Below are positions 16,512-27,091 of a stretch of 64,000 nt of DNA, piece by piece; within the stretch, counting starts at the first letter, position 1, and every line of letters starts with the position of its first letter. The notes under the pieces were generated by a model. That model did no database searches. It was not told where the DNA came from and saw only the letters and a program-made list of their open reading frames with translations. Position numbers and translations under genes: made by a program. Source of the DNA: Candidatus Thioglobus autotrophicus (GTDB lineage: Bacteria > Pseudomonadota > Gammaproteobacteria > PS1 > Pseudothioglobaceae); contig NZ_CP010552.1 in the NCBI RefSeq assembly GCF_001293165.1, positions 1,302,001 to 1,366,000 on the forward strand. The letters are read 5' to 3'.

Positions 16512-16981
16512 AGCATACAAAGTGGTTTCTCTTAGCGTTGTTATTAGTTGTTATTGATCAGCTAACCAAGCTCTTGGTTTATGGCTATTTAAAGCCTCAT
16601 GAGTCCTTGGAGATTACTGGATTTTTAAGTATCACTCACGTGCATAATTATGGCGCTGCTTTTAGTTTTTTAGCCAATGAAGATGGCTGGCAGCAAACTT
16701 TTTTAGTGACTATTTCCTCTATGGCTAGTTTAGCCATTATTATCTGGATGGTAAAAACAGCTCAAGTGCATGCATCCAAGCTGATAGCACTCAGCCTAAT
16801 TCTATCCGGCGCTATTGGTAATTTAATTGATCGAGCGGCGCTCGGCTTTGTAATTGATTTTATTGATCTGCATTATCAGGACTTTTATTGGCCAGTGTTT
16901 AATGTGGCAGATATTGCCATTACCTTAGGTGTTATGCTATTGCTAATGGTTGATTTTAAGCAAGAGAAGTCTAAGTCATGA
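16508..16981 (+). CDS. lspA: Lipoprotein signal peptidase
   Basis: A 157-residue, four-span inner membrane aspartic protease that cleaves signal peptides of diacylated prolipoproteins. Conserved blocks are VVIDQLTKLL (14-23), HNYGAAFSFL, GAIGNLIDRAALGFVIDFID (101-120) and FNVADIAI (131-138). The catalytic aspartate pair lies in VIDFID and in NVAD (D135). It overlaps both neighbours by 4 bp (ATGA junctions). Confidence 0.97.
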   Translation: MKHTKWFLLALLLVVIDQLTKLLVYGYLKPHESLEITGFLSITHVHNYGAAFSFLANEDGWQQTFLVTISSMASLAIIIWMVKTAQVHASKLIALSLILSGAIGNLIDRAALGFVIDFIDLHYQDFYWPVFNVADIAITLGVMLLLMVDFKQEKSKS

Positions 16982-17967
16982 GTGATTGTCTGATTATTGG
17001 CGGCGGTGTTATTGGCATGATGAGTGCACGCGCCTTAGTGCTTAGTGGTGTCAAAGTGACGCTGCTTGATCAAGGTGTATGTGGCCAGGAGTCCTCTTGG
17101 GCGGGTGGTGGAATTATTTCGCCGTTGTACCCCTGGAAATATGATGATTTAACCAATGAATTAAGCCTGGCTTCGCAAGCAGTTTATGAGCAATTATGCG
17201 CACAAATCTTAGAAGATACCGGCCTTGATCCAGAGTATTTAAAGTCGGGCTTACTGATGATGGATGAATACGATTCCAACGTAGCAAGCGCTTGGTTGAT
17301 GCGTTATGGCTTGGATTATCAAACGCATGAGAAGGGAGGGTTGTTTACCAATATTGCCCAAGTTCGCAATCCTAGATTAATCAAGGCCTTAAAGGCAGAT
17401 ATTTTAAGTAAAGGCGTAAAAATTGTTGAAAACACTCAGGTTGAATCACTTTTACTTAGCCATGATAAAGTACGGGGTGTGAACACTAGTCAGCAGGCAT
17501 ATTTATCAGATCATGTGGTGGTTTGCTCAGGTGCCTGGAGTTCGCAGTGGCTAGACTTAAAAGAAGAAATCTTTCCTATGAAAGGTCAGATGATTGTGTT
17601 GAAATCCAAACCAGGTGTTGTTGAGCACATTATGCTCGACCAAGGGCGTTATATTATTCCTCGTCAAGACGGGCGAATTTTAGTCGGCTCAACCATGCAA
17701 AATGTTGGATTTGATCGTACGACAGACCCTCAGACGCAGCAATCATTACAGACTTTTGCAGTACAACGATTCCCAGATTTGAAACGTGCAGTTATTGAGC
17801 ATCATTGGTCGGGCTTTAGGCCGGCGAGTAAATCTGGTAAAGTAATGCTTGGCAGACATGCAGAGTTTGATAATGTCTATCTAAATACTGGGCATTTTCG
17901 CAACGGTCTTAATATGGCACCAGAAAGTGCCAAAAGAATCACCCAATTAATTACCCATGAAACTTAG
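16978..17967 (+). CDS. thiO: Glycine oxidase ThiO (FAD-dependent amino-acid oxidase)
   Basis: A 329-residue flavoprotein of the DAO family: the N-terminal FAD motif CLIIGGGVIGMMSA (4-17), SSWAGGGIISPLYPW (38-52), the VVCSGAWSSQW block, and the C-terminal LNTGHFRNGLNMAPESAKRI, which is the ThiO signature (GHxRNGI). ThiO oxidises glycine to dehydroglycine for the thiazole moiety of thiamine in aerobes. No thiS or thiG gene lies nearby. It is coupled to lspA upstream and overlaps the following DUF1566 gene by 11 bp. Confidence 0.9.
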   Translation: MSDCLIIGGGVIGMMSARALVLSGVKVTLLDQGVCGQESSWAGGGIISPLYPWKYDDLTNELSLASQAVYEQLCAQILEDTGLDPEYLKSGLLMMDEYDSNVASAWLMRYGLDYQTHEKGGLFTNIAQVRNPRLIKALKADILSKGVKIVENTQVESLLLSHDKVRGVNTSQQAYLSDHVVVCSGAWSSQWLDLKEEIFPMKGQMIVLKSKPGVVEHIMLDQGRYIIPRQDGRILVGSTMQNVGFDRTTDPQTQQSLQTFAVQRFPDLKRAVIEHHWSGFRPASKSGKVMLGRHAEFDNVYLNTGHFRNGLNMAPESAKRITQLITHET

Positions 17968-18508
17968 ACTACTATTTTTAATCCTGATATCGCTTACTGG
18001 CATAGCCAATGCCCAGCTTTTTAAAGTATCTGATCAGGGTGCAATTTTAAGCAATATTTCTACAAAACAGCGCTGTGTACTGGATGATCAATCAAAACTC
18101 GTCTGGGAAATAAAGCTCGCCAGTAAAGGTTTGCAAAATACCCAAAATACCTACACTTGGTTTGATGGGCAAAGCGGTGTTCAAAACGGTGATTACTCGC
18201 ATAATTGTCATTGGGCTGATTCTTGTAATACCCAAGAATATATTAAGGCCATCAACACTCTGAAACTTTGCCAACAAAAAAAATGGCGCTTGCCAACACA
18301 AGCAGAGCTAAAAACATTGCTATTGTATGGCGACAATGATTTACTGATTAACCAGCAATTTTTCCCTAATACTCAGTTAAAGTCTTACTGGAGTTCTAAC
18401 GAATTAAGTCGTGATATTGCCATTGATGTGCCGTTTTATTATGGTGGTAGTCAAAGCGCAGACAAGTCATTTGACGCCTACGTACGTTTGGTCAGTGATG
18501 CTCACTAG
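17957..18508 (+). CDS. Exported DUF1566 (Lcl-like) protein
   Basis: A 183-residue protein with a clear signal peptide (residues 1-19, ISLTGIANAQ) followed by one DUF1566 domain: DQSKLVWEIK, WRLPTQAELKTLL (about 112-124) and SYWSSNE (about 145-151), with cysteines that may pair. DUF1566 domains occur in surface and periplasmic proteins of gammaproteobacteria; the function is not settled and a binding role is usually assumed. It is embedded between thiO and recJ with 11 bp overlaps on each side, so it is expressed with them even though no functional link is apparent. Confidence 0.78.
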   Translation: MKLRLLFLILISLTGIANAQLFKVSDQGAILSNISTKQRCVLDDQSKLVWEIKLASKGLQNTQNTYTWFDGQSGVQNGDYSHNCHWADSCNTQEYIKAINTLKLCQQKKWRLPTQAELKTLLLYGDNDLLINQQFFPNTQLKSYWSSNELSRDIAIDVPFYYGGSQSADKSFDAYVRLVSDAH

Positions 18509-20192
18509 AGAATTTGACCAAGTTTTATTTGAGTCTTACTCGAATGACATTCCCACTTTTTTAAAAAAGATTTATGCTGCTCGTGGTGTGTCTGAAACTC
18601 AACTATCACTTGGGCTTAACAATCTACTCACACCAAAATTTGATCAATTAAATGATGCATTAGCCATATTGGAGCAGGCTTTGCTTGCTCAGCAAAGAAT
18701 TTTAATTATTGGTGATTTTGACTGTGACGGCGCAACTGCTTCGGTGGTGGCGGTTAAATCCCTGCGCATGATGGGCGCTAAATACGTGGATTTTTTAGTA
18801 CCCAATCGCTTTGAGCATGGCTATGGCTTGTCACCCGAAATTGTCAAGCTAGCTATCAAGGAAAAACAGCCTGATTTAATCATCACCGTTGATAATGGAA
18901 TTTCCAGTTTTGAAGGTGCTAAGTTAGCTAAATCCTCAGGCATTCAAGTGATTATTACAGATCACCATCTGCCGAGTGAAAATCTGCCAGAAGCGAGCGC
19001 TATTATCAATCCAAACCTTAAAGGCTGCGAGTTTTTAAGTAAAAATCTTGCTGGTGTTGGCGTCTGTTTTTATTTGTTTTCAGCGCTAAAAACCCATCTG
19101 AATAAAGCGCAATATTTTGTTAAAAATAATATCCCCTTGTCAGACCTGCGCACTGTGCTTGATTTGGTCGCACTTGGTACGGTGGCGGATGTAGTGAGGC
19201 TTGATCAAAATAATCGAATTTTAATTGATCAAGGTATTAAGCGCATTCAAGCTAAACAATGTGCGCCTGGCATTTTGGCACTACTGGAAATTGCCAATCG
19301 GCAAGCTCAAACCTTACAAGCCAGTGATTTGGGTTTCGCCGTAGGTCCACGCCTAAATGCAGCGGGGCGTTTAAGTGATATTTCTCGAGGCATTAAATGT
19401 TTGTTAACGGATGATATTAATGATGCTAGGCGTTATGCTCAAGAGTTAGAAGAGTTTAATCAAAAGCGTAAAACAGAGCAAACGCGTATTCAAGATGAGG
19501 CACAAGCCATTGTTGATAGCCAAGATGTATCAGAAGGAAAGTTTGCCCTAAGTTTGTTTAACCCTTCTTGGCATGAAGGCATTGTTGGCATTGTCGCGGG
19601 CAAGCTCAAAGAAGATTATCATTGTCCTGTAGCAGTATTTGCCAAATCTGGCGATTTTCTAAAAGGCTCTATTCGCTCTATCCCTAGCGTGCATATTAAA
19701 GATTTACTTGATTTGGTGGATCGAGAAAATCCTGGCTTAATTTTAAAATTTGGCGGTCATGCGATGGCAGCGGGTTTAAGCATTAAAGCAGAAAATTTCT
19801 GGTCATTTAAGCGTGCTTTTAACGACGCTATTAAAGCCCATCTTAATGATCAAATTCCAACAGTAGAGCTCTTAACTGATGGCGATCTTGAAGCATTTGA
19901 CGTTTCTTTAGAAAATGCTGAAATCATCAAAAATGCTGGACCTTGGGGGCAAGGGTTTGACGAGCCTATCTTTTTTGGTGAGTTCGATGTAGTCGATCAA
20001 AAAGTCGTTGGCGAAAAACACCTTAAATGTCGATTAAAGCTACAAGGCGATACTCAAGTGCATGACGCTATTGCCTTTTTTCAAGCACCGCTTGAATCAA
20101 CCCAAGTTAAAGTGGCTTACAAACTCTCAATTAACATTTGGCGAGGAAACACATCCTTACAACTGATGGTTGAACAAATTAATCCGGTTTAA
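18498..20192 (+). CDS. recJ: Single-stranded-DNA-specific exonuclease RecJ
   Basis: A 564-residue DHH-family 5'-3' exonuclease (E. coli RecJ has 577). Motifs are IIGDFDCDGATA, LIITVDNGIS, ITDHHLPSE (the DHH triad), ALGTVADVV, GPRLNAAGR and the DHHA1 block GIVGIVAGKL with KFGGHAMAAGLS. I chose the ATG at 18498 (MLTREFDQVLF), because the longer frame from 18411 would add an unconserved 29-residue extension lying inside the DUF1566 gene. The chosen start overlaps that gene by 11 bp. Acts in RecF-pathway recombination and mismatch repair. Confidence 0.95.
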   Translation: MLTREFDQVLFESYSNDIPTFLKKIYAARGVSETQLSLGLNNLLTPKFDQLNDALAILEQALLAQQRILIIGDFDCDGATASVVAVKSLRMMGAKYVDFLVPNRFEHGYGLSPEIVKLAIKEKQPDLIITVDNGISSFEGAKLAKSSGIQVIITDHHLPSENLPEASAIINPNLKGCEFLSKNLAGVGVCFYLFSALKTHLNKAQYFVKNNIPLSDLRTVLDLVALGTVADVVRLDQNNRILIDQGIKRIQAKQCAPGILALLEIANRQAQTLQASDLGFAVGPRLNAAGRLSDISRGIKCLLTDDINDARRYAQELEEFNQKRKTEQTRIQDEAQAIVDSQDVSEGKFALSLFNPSWHEGIVGIVAGKLKEDYHCPVAVFAKSGDFLKGSIRSIPSVHIKDLLDLVDRENPGLILKFGGHAMAAGLSIKAENFWSFKRAFNDAIKAHLNDQIPTVELLTDGDLEAFDVSLENAEIIKNAGPWGQGFDEPIFFGEFDVVDQKVVGEKHLKCRLKLQGDTQVHDAIAFFQAPLESTQVKVAYKLSINIWRGNTSLQLMVEQINPV

Positions 20193-20267
20193 TTAGGTTG
20201 TAAAATTTCAGAAATTTTGCAAATCATTCTTTTTAAACACTTTTTTATTGATAAAAACACTTAAAAC

Positions 20268-20298
20268 AGCCTTTTAAAGGCTATAAAAAGCTATTTTT
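20268..20298 (+). terminator. Possible weak terminator after recJ
   Basis: AGCCTTT (20268-20274) and AAAGGCT (20276-20282) form a palindrome, with an AAAAAGCTATTTTTTT tract just after. The loop is too short for a clean hairpin and the T run is 9 bases away, so this is tentative. Confidence 0.3.
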
Positions 20299-20301
20299 TT
20301 G

Positions 20302-20329
20302 TTGTTTTATTACTTAAATATTGTATTAT
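20302..20329 (+). promoter_or_regulatory. Putative thrS promoter
   Basis: TTGTTT (20302-20307), 16-bp spacer and TATTAT (20324-20329), about 80 bp upstream of thrS. The region is very AT-rich so chance matches are likely. No obvious tRNA-Thr-like operator with a paired anticodon mimic was recognised in the leader. Confidence 0.35.
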
Positions 20330-20406
20330 TTTAAAAATTTCGGATTTTCTTTAAATCTGCCTATATCAAGGTAAAATACAAGCTTTTATTTTTTGATATT
20401 TCTATC

Positions 20407-22311
20407 ATGCCAATCATCACTCTGCCAGACGGCAGCACAAAATCTTTTGATCAAGCATTAACCGTCTTTGAAGTGGCCAAGTCGATTGGCTCTGGACTTG
20501 CTAAAGCAACACTCGCAGGAAAAGTAAATGGCGAGTTGGTTGATGCTTCTTATTTGATCGAATCAGATGTTAGTGTCTCTATCATTACTGCAAAAGATGA
20601 TGAAGGCTTGGAAGTTATTCGTCATTCTACGGCGCATCTTTTGGCACAAGCCACACAAATGCTTTATCCGGATGCTCAAGTAACGATTGGCCCGGTGATT
20701 GATAATGGTTTTTTCTACGATTTTGCTTACAAAGATGGTTTTTCAGAAGGCGACTTAGCCAAGATTGAAAAAAACATGAAAAAACTGGTCAAGCAAAGTC
20801 TTAAGATTGAGCGCTCTGAGATGAGTCGTGATGAGGCAGTTGAGTTCTTTAAAGCCAAAGGCGAGCATTACAAAGCAGAAATTATTGAATCTATTCCTGC
20901 AGATCAAACCTTGTCTTTGTATAAGCAAGGTGATTTTATTGATTTGTGTCGTGGCCCACATGTGCCGTCAACCTCAAGACTTAAAGCTTTCAAGCTGATG
21001 AAACTTGCCGGTGCTTATTGGCGTGGTGATTCTAACAATGAAATGTTGCAACGTGTTTACGGTACGGCGTGGGCAACCAAAGAAGATTTAGAGGCGCACT
21101 TGCATCGCTTGGAAGAAGCGGAAAAACGTGACCACCGAAAAATTGGAAAAACTCAAGATTTATTTCACATGCAAGAAGAGGCGCCTGGCATGGTGTTTTG
21201 GCATGAAAAAGGTTGGACGTTATATCAAATTGTTGAGCAATATATGCGTGGTGTATTTAGAGATAATGACTATAAAGAGGTGCACACGCCACAGCTAATT
21301 GATAGAACGCTTTGGGAAAAATCAGGTCATTGGGATAAGTTTGGTGATGCGATGTTTACCACTCATAGTGAAAATCGTGATTATGCGGTGAAGCCAATGA
21401 ATTGCCCTGCGCATATTCAAATTTATAATCAAGGGCTTAAGTCTTATCGTGACTTACCACTGCGTTTGGCGGAGTTTGGCTCTTGTCATCGTAATGAGCC
21501 TTCGGGTACTTTGCACGGCATTATGCGTGTGCGTAATTTTGTTCAAGATGATGGGCATATTTTTTGTACTGCAGATCAAATCCAATCCGAAGTATCTGAG
21601 TTTATTGATTTAACTTTTAACGTATATAAGCATTTTGGTTTTGATAATGTTGATATTAAGCTTTCTACTCGCCCTGAAAATCGAGTGGGATCGGATGAAG
21701 TTTGGGATAGAGCGGAAGCAGCACTCGCTGAGGCGCTAGATGCAAAAGGCATTAACTGGGAATTGCAAGAAGGCGAAGGTGCGTTCTACGGCCCTAAAAT
21801 TGAATTTGTCTTAAAAGACTGTTTGGATCGTGAATGGCAATGTGGCACGTTACAGGTTGATTTCTCAATGCCAGAGCGCTTAGATGCGCATTATATTGCC
21901 CAGGATAACTCTAAGCAAACCCCAGTTATGTTGCACCGCGCAATTGTTGGATCTTTGGAGCGATTTGTCGGAATTTTGATCGAACATTACGAAGGCGCTT
22001 TTCCATCTTGGTTGGCGCCAATTCAAGCGGTTGTGCTTAATATTTCTGAAAAACAGCTTGATTTTGTCAAAGATGTGAACAAAAAGTTAAAAAAACAAGG
22101 ACTTAGAGTGATTTCGGACTTGCGTAATGAGAAGATAGGCTTTAAAATACGCGAGCATTCCATGCAACGTTATCCGTATATTTTAGTGGCGGGCAAACGT
22201 GAAATGGAAAACAACGAAATTTCAGTACGCAGACGCGGCGGCGAAGACTTAGGGTCTATGTCGATTGAGGCGTTTGTAGAGCTGGTAAATAAAGAAACAA
22301 TAGAGGGATAA
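20407..22311 (+). CDS. thrS: Threonyl-tRNA synthetase
   Basis: A 634-residue class II synthetase of standard length. Order of domains: TGS (1-60), editing domain with [11 protein letters not shown] (about 78-88), the catalytic core with [12 protein letters not shown] and motif 2 [16 protein letters not shown], motif 3 [13 protein letters not shown], and the anticodon-binding domain with [16 protein letters not shown]. Zinc ligands (C in NCPAH, plus two histidines) are present. It overlaps the infC region: the infC ribosome-binding site lies in the last thrS codons. Confidence 0.97.
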   Translation: MPIITLPDGSTKSFDQALTVFEVAKSIGSGLAKATLAGKVNGELVDASYLIESDVSVSIITAKDDEGLEVIRHSTAHLLAQATQMLYPDAQVTIGPVIDNGFFYDFAYKDGFSEGDLAKIEKNMKKLVKQSLKIERSEMSRDEAVEFFKAKGEHYKAEIIESIPADQTLSLYKQGDFIDLCRGPHVPSTSRLKAFKLMKLAGAYWRGDSNNEMLQRVYGTAWATKEDLEAHLHRLEEAEKRDHRKIGKTQDLFHMQEEAPGMVFWHEKGWTLYQIVEQYMRGVFRDNDYKEVHTPQLIDRTLWEKSGHWDKFGDAMFTTHSENRDYAVKPMNCPAHIQIYNQGLKSYRDLPLRLAEFGSCHRNEPSGTLHGIMRVRNFVQDDGHIFCTADQIQSEVSEFIDLTFNVYKHFGFDNVDIKLSTRPENRVGSDEVWDRAEAALAEALDAKGINWELQEGEGAFYGPKIEFVLKDCLDREWQCGTLQVDFSMPERLDAHYIAQDNSKQTPVMLHRAIVGSLERFVGILIEHYEGAFPSWLAPIQAVVLNISEKQLDFVKDVNKKLKKQGLRVISDLRNEKIGFKIREHSMQRYPYILVAGKREMENNEISVRRRGGEDLGSMSIEAFVELVNKETIEG

Positions 22312-22313
22312 TT

Positions 22314-22847
22314 ATTAAAAAACCAAGTAATAAGAACAAAACTCGAGTTAACGATTATATTAGAGTTTCAGAAGTTCGATTAATTGACGAAAAAGGTGGG
22401 CAAGTTGGTATTGTTGATACTAATGAAGCTAAACAAAGAGCTAAAGAAGTAAACTTAGATTTAGTTGAAGTTTCTCCAAATGCGGAGCCGCCAGTTTGCA
22501 AGATCATGGATTTTGGTAAATATCTTTACGAATTAAAGCAGCAAAAGAAAGAAGCTAAAAAGAAACAAAAGAAAACCCAAGTTAAAACCATTAAATATCG
22601 CCCTGGTACAGAAGAGGGTGATTACCAAATTAAATTTAGAAATTTGGTCAAATTTTTAGATAATGGTGACAAGGTTAAAGTAAGTATTTGGTTCCGTGGT
22701 CGCGAAATGCAGCACAGAGAATTGGGTATGGAAATGCTCGACAGAATTGAGAAAGATTGCGAAGAATTTGCTAATGTAGAACAAAAAGCAAAGATGGAGG
22801 GTCGTCAGCTAGGCATGATGCTGGCACCCAAATCGAAAAAGAAATAA
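22314..22847 (+). CDS. infC: Translation initiation factor IF-3, with AUU start
   Basis: Encodes 177 residues if read from the ATT at 22314. The first in-frame ATG (22506) would remove the whole conserved N-terminal domain (RVNDYIRVSEVRLIDEKGGQ, VDLVEVSPNAEPPVCKIMD-type block), so it cannot be the start. ATT-AAA at 22314 matches the ATT-AAA opening of E. coli infC, and AGAGGG at 22302-22307 gives a 6-nt spacing; the ATT at 22311 is too close. IF-3 discriminates against non-canonical starts, so AUU makes a negative feedback loop. C-terminal domain: VKVSIWFRGREMQH. Confidence 0.95.
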   Translation: MKKPSNKNKTRVNDYIRVSEVRLIDEKGGQVGIVDTNEAKQRAKEVNLDLVEVSPNAEPPVCKIMDFGKYLYELKQQKKEAKKKQKKTQVKTIKYRPGTEEGDYQIKFRNLVKFLDNGDKVKVSIWFRGREMQHRELGMEMLDRIEKDCEEFANVEQKAKMEGRQLGMMLAPKSKKK

Positions 22848-22871
22848 CGATGCGTTAAATTATACTGCGTT

Positions 22872-22995
22872 ATTCAGTCTTTACCGTACCTAGGTGTACT
22901 GTTCAAGACTGAATGCCTTGTCTAATTTAGACCTCATTATTTCTTTAGTTTTATAATAAGTTATTCATATGAATAACAAATATGTCCAAAGGACA
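22872..22995 (+). promoter_or_regulatory. Structured rpmI-rplT leader with three hairpins
   Basis: Between infC and rpmI are (a) ATTCAGTCTT (22872-22881) pairing with AAGACTGAAT (22905-22914), with an inner GTACC/GGTGTAC helix; (b) a perfect 18-bp palindrome GTTATTCATATGAATAAC (22960-22977); (c) TGTCC-AAA-GGACA (22983-22995) directly before the AGGAG ribosome-binding site of rpmI. None carries a T run. L20 represses rpmI-rplT translation through structured leaders in gammaproteobacteria; this leader is a candidate for the same, by position only. Confidence 0.55.
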
Positions 22996-23006
22996 AGGAG
23001 AAAATT

Positions 23007-23204
23007 ATGCCGAAGATGAAAACCAATAGAGGTGCTGCAAAGCGCTTCAAGAAAACTGCCAGTGGCGGTTACAAGTGTAAACACTCTCACTTGCGTCATA
23101 TCCTGACTAAAAAGAGTACTTCTAGAAAGCGTAGCCTACGTTCACCTGACACAGTAGAGAAGGTAGATGTACCAATGGTTCGTAGAATGTTACCGTATAG
23201 TTAA
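23007..23204 (+). CDS. rpmI: 50S ribosomal protein bL35
   Basis: A 65-residue very basic protein with the family start [16 protein letters not shown], then [18 protein letters not shown] and the end MVRRMLPYS. Canonical infC-rpmI-rplT order, with rplT 12 bp downstream. Ribosome-binding site AGGAG at 22996-23000, immediately behind a small hairpin. Confidence 0.97.
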   Translation: MPKMKTNRGAAKRFKKTASGGYKCKHSHLRHILTKKSTSRKRSLRSPDTVEKVDVPMVRRMLPYS

Positions 23205-23216
23205 GGAGAATAGAAA

Positions 23217-23594
23217 ATGGCAAGAGTATCAAGAGGTGTGCAAGCGCACGCAAGACATAAAAAAATATTAAAGAAAGCTAAAGGCTATTACGGTGCACGA
23301 TCAAAAGTATATCGCGTTGCTAAGCAAGCGGTTATTAAAGCGGGTCAGTATGCATACCGTGATCGTCGTCAGAAGCGTCGTCAGTTCCGTCGTCTTTGGA
23401 TTGTACGTATTAATGCAGAAGCTCGTAATTGTGGTTTAAGCTACTCAAGATTGATTGATGGCTTAAATAAAGCAGGTATCGAGATTGATCGTAAAGTTTT
23501 ATCAGATATTGCAATTTTTGACAAACCCGCATTCGCCATGATTGCGGATCAAGCAAAAGAGGCAATAGCTAAAGCGGCTAAAGCAGCCAAATAG
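23217..23594 (+). CDS. rplT: 50S ribosomal protein bL20
   Basis: A 125-residue basic protein with [30 protein letters not shown] split across the N-terminal arm, [15 protein letters not shown] and [15 protein letters not shown]. Length slightly above the usual 118 because of an alanine/lysine-rich tail. Assembles early on 23S rRNA and in E. coli autoregulates rpmI-rplT. Followed by a clear terminator. Confidence 0.97.
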   Translation: MARVSRGVQAHARHKKILKKAKGYYGARSKVYRVAKQAVIKAGQYAYRDRRQKRRQFRRLWIVRINAEARNCGLSYSRLIDGLNKAGIEIDRKVLSDIAIFDKPAFAMIADQAKEAIAKAAKAAK

Positions 23595-23602
23595 CTAAAA
23601 CT

Positions 23603-23629
23603 AAAGCCATGATTTATCATGGCTTTTTT
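23603..23629 (+). terminator. Intrinsic terminator after rplT
   Basis: GCCATGA (23606-23612), loop TTTA, TCATGGC (23617-23623), then TTTTTT. It separates thrS-infC-rpmI-rplT from pheST-ihfA. Confidence 0.9.
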
Positions 23630-23697
23630 CATACCAAACTATTAAAGACATCTTTAAAAATTTATGATAACTTCTAGAAAATACCATGAATTCTTAA

Positions 23698-24726
<1,029 letters not shown>

Positions 24727-24727
24727 T

Positions 24728-27091
24728 ATGAATATTTCAACATCTTGGTTGCGTGAGTGGATTTCACCAGTCGTTACAGACGAAGTGCTCGCTGAACAAT
24801 TAACAATGGCAGGTCTAGAAGTAGACAGTATTGAAACGGTTGCACCTGCTTTTAGTAAGGTAGTGGTTGGACATGTTGTATCGTGTGAAAAACACCCGGA
24901 TGCTGATAAGCTTAACTTGTGTCAAGTTGATGTAGGTGAGGCTGAGACTGTACAAATCATCTGTGGCGCTAAAAACGTGCGTACAGGGCTTAAGGTAATG
25001 GCCGCTTTGGTTGGTGCAAAATTACCCGGTGATTTTAAAATTAAAAAAGCCAAGTTGCGTGGTGTTGAATCATTCGGCATGATTTGCTCTGATTCAGAGT
25101 TAGGGTTGAGTGATGCTTCTGACGGCATTGCTGAGCTCGATGTTGAGGCGCCAATTGGTCAAGATATTAGAGAATATTTAGATCTTGATGATCATATTAT
25201 TGAGCTAGACATCACCCCTAATCGTGGCGATTGTTTTTCAGTGTTAGGTGTTGCGCGTGAAGTGAGCGCTAATTACAACATGGCATTTGTCATGCCTGAG
25301 ATCGAAGTAAACGCTTCTGGCAATTCGAGTATCTCTACCAATGTAAGCAATACTAAAGCCTGCCCTAAATATTTAACCAGGGCTATTAACGGTATTGATA
25401 ATACCGTGCAAACACCTCAGTGGATGGCAGATAAATTAACGCGCTCAGGTCAAGCGACACATTCTCCAGTAGTTGATATTACCAACTATGTACTCATGGA
25501 GCTCGGCCAACCAATGCATGCATTTGATTTGTCTAAAATCAAGGGTGCGATTGACGTTAGAAACGCGAATTCAGGCGAAACTGTTGAGCTTCTAAATGAT
25601 TCAACGGTTGAGTTAAAAGAAGATACCTTGGTTATTGCTGATGAAAATTCTGTGTTGGCGATTGCTGGTGTGATGGGTGGCGAAGCAAGCTCTACACAGA
25701 CAACAACAACGGATATTTTGCTAGAAAGTGCCTTTTTTGAGCCAGTCTCAATTGCGGGCAAGGCCAGAAATTATGGCCTGCATACTGAATCATCACTGCG
25801 TTTTGAGCGGGGTGTAGATTTTAATATCACCGAGCTTGCACTAGATCGTGCCGCTCAGCTTGTGGTTGAAATTTGTGGCGGTGAAGTGAGTGATATTACA
25901 GCTAATATCGATGATTCAACACTCCCAGAGCTAACACCTATTACCATTACAAAAGCCAAAATTCAGAAAGTATTGGGCTTTGAGCTAGACAGTGATTGGA
26001 TTGAAGAAAAGTTTATTAATCTTGATTTTGAAATTAGCGATAAAACTGCTGATTCATGGACAATTGTCCCGCCAAGTTTTAGGTTTGATATCCGTATTCC
26101 TGCTGATTTAATTGAGGAATTGGCTAGACTCTACGGCTATGATAAATTACCCGTGCAAAAATTATCACTAGATGCCAATATTAATGTGATTAAAGAGGCG
26201 CAGGTTGATCAGTATGATGTGATGCAGGCTTTAGTGAGTCGTGGTTATCAAGAAGTGATTACCTATAGTTTTATTGCTGAAAAGTATCAAACGTTAATTG
26301 ACCCTTCAGCTAAAAAAATCACGCTTTCAAATCCAATTTCAGCCGATATGTCGACCATGCGCTCGTCACTTTGGGCTGGTCTTTTGCAAACAGTAGAATC
26401 TAATCAAAGACGTGGTCATACAGATGCACGATTTTTTGAAATAGGCTTATGTTTTGCTGGTGTGAAAGCGGATGAGCAATCAAATAAATTAGCAGGTATT
26501 GTTTCGGGTAACCGTTTTGATGCTCAGTGGTCAGGTGAAACCCAACCTTTAGATTTTTTCGACGCTAAAGCTGATCTTGAGTCAATCTTGAGTTTTACAT
26601 CAGCAATTTTTGATTTTGAAGCAGCTGAACATCCGGCACTACAAAAAGGCCAGAGCGCTAAAATTAGCCTGAATGGTGAGCAAGTGGGCTGGATTGGTGC
26701 ACTGTCTCCAACCCTGCAAAAAGAACTATCACTGCCGCAATGTTATTTGTATGAGGTGGATTTAAATGCCATCTTAATAGGAAGAGTTGCTAAATATCAG
26801 GCTTTCTCCTCTTATCAGCAAGCCCAAAGAGATATTGCACTTGTGGTTGATCAAGCAACACCAGTTGCCCAATTAACAGATGCAATCAAAGGTTTGTGCC
26901 AAGAGCATTTTGTTGGTGTGAATTTGTTCGATGTGTATGCAGGCGAGCATGTCGAATCTGGCAAAAAGAGTGTTGCGCTTAATCTTATATATCAATCTTT
27001 AGAGGCAACTTTGGCTGATGAAGAAGTCAATACAAAGGTCGATGAAGTGCTTAGTCTAATGCAAGATAAATTTTCGGCCACACTTCGATAA
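24728..27091 (+). CDS. pheT: Phenylalanyl-tRNA synthetase beta subunit
   Basis: A 787-residue subunit of standard length: tRNA-binding OB domain (about 40-150, HPDADKLNLCQVDVG), B3/B4 editing domain with HSPVVDITNYVLMELGQPMHAFD, B5 domain, catalytic-like core, and C-terminal anticodon-binding FDX-ACB domain (about 695-787). Its TAA overlaps the ihfA ATG (TAATG). Confidence 0.97.
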   Translation: MNISTSWLREWISPVVTDEVLAEQLTMAGLEVDSIETVAPAFSKVVVGHVVSCEKHPDADKLNLCQVDVGEAETVQIICGAKNVRTGLKVMAALVGAKLPGDFKIKKAKLRGVESFGMICSDSELGLSDASDGIAELDVEAPIGQDIREYLDLDDHIIELDITPNRGDCFSVLGVAREVSANYNMAFVMPEIEVNASGNSSISTNVSNTKACPKYLTRAINGIDNTVQTPQWMADKLTRSGQATHSPVVDITNYVLMELGQPMHAFDLSKIKGAIDVRNANSGETVELLNDSTVELKEDTLVIADENSVLAIAGVMGGEASSTQTTTTDILLESAFFEPVSIAGKARNYGLHTESSLRFERGVDFNITELALDRAAQLVVEICGGEVSDITANIDDSTLPELTPITITKAKIQKVLGFELDSDWIEEKFINLDFEISDKTADSWTIVPPSFRFDIRIPADLIEELARLYGYDKLPVQKLSLDANINVIKEAQVDQYDVMQALVSRGYQEVITYSFIAEKYQTLIDPSAKKITLSNPISADMSTMRSSLWAGLLQTVESNQRRGHTDARFFEIGLCFAGVKADEQSNKLAGIVSGNRFDAQWSGETQPLDFFDAKADLESILSFTSAIFDFEAAEHPALQKGQSAKISLNGEQVGWIGALSPTLQKELSLPQCYLYEVDLNAILIGRVAKYQAFSSYQQAQRDIALVVDQATPVAQLTDAIKGLCQEHFVGVNLFDVYAGEHVESGKKSVALNLIYQSLEATLADEEVNTKVDEVLSLMQDKFSATLR

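Noticed and set aside
18411-18497. Longer N-terminus for RecJ
   Set aside because: The extension is an out-of-frame reading of the DUF1566 gene with no RecJ-like sequence.
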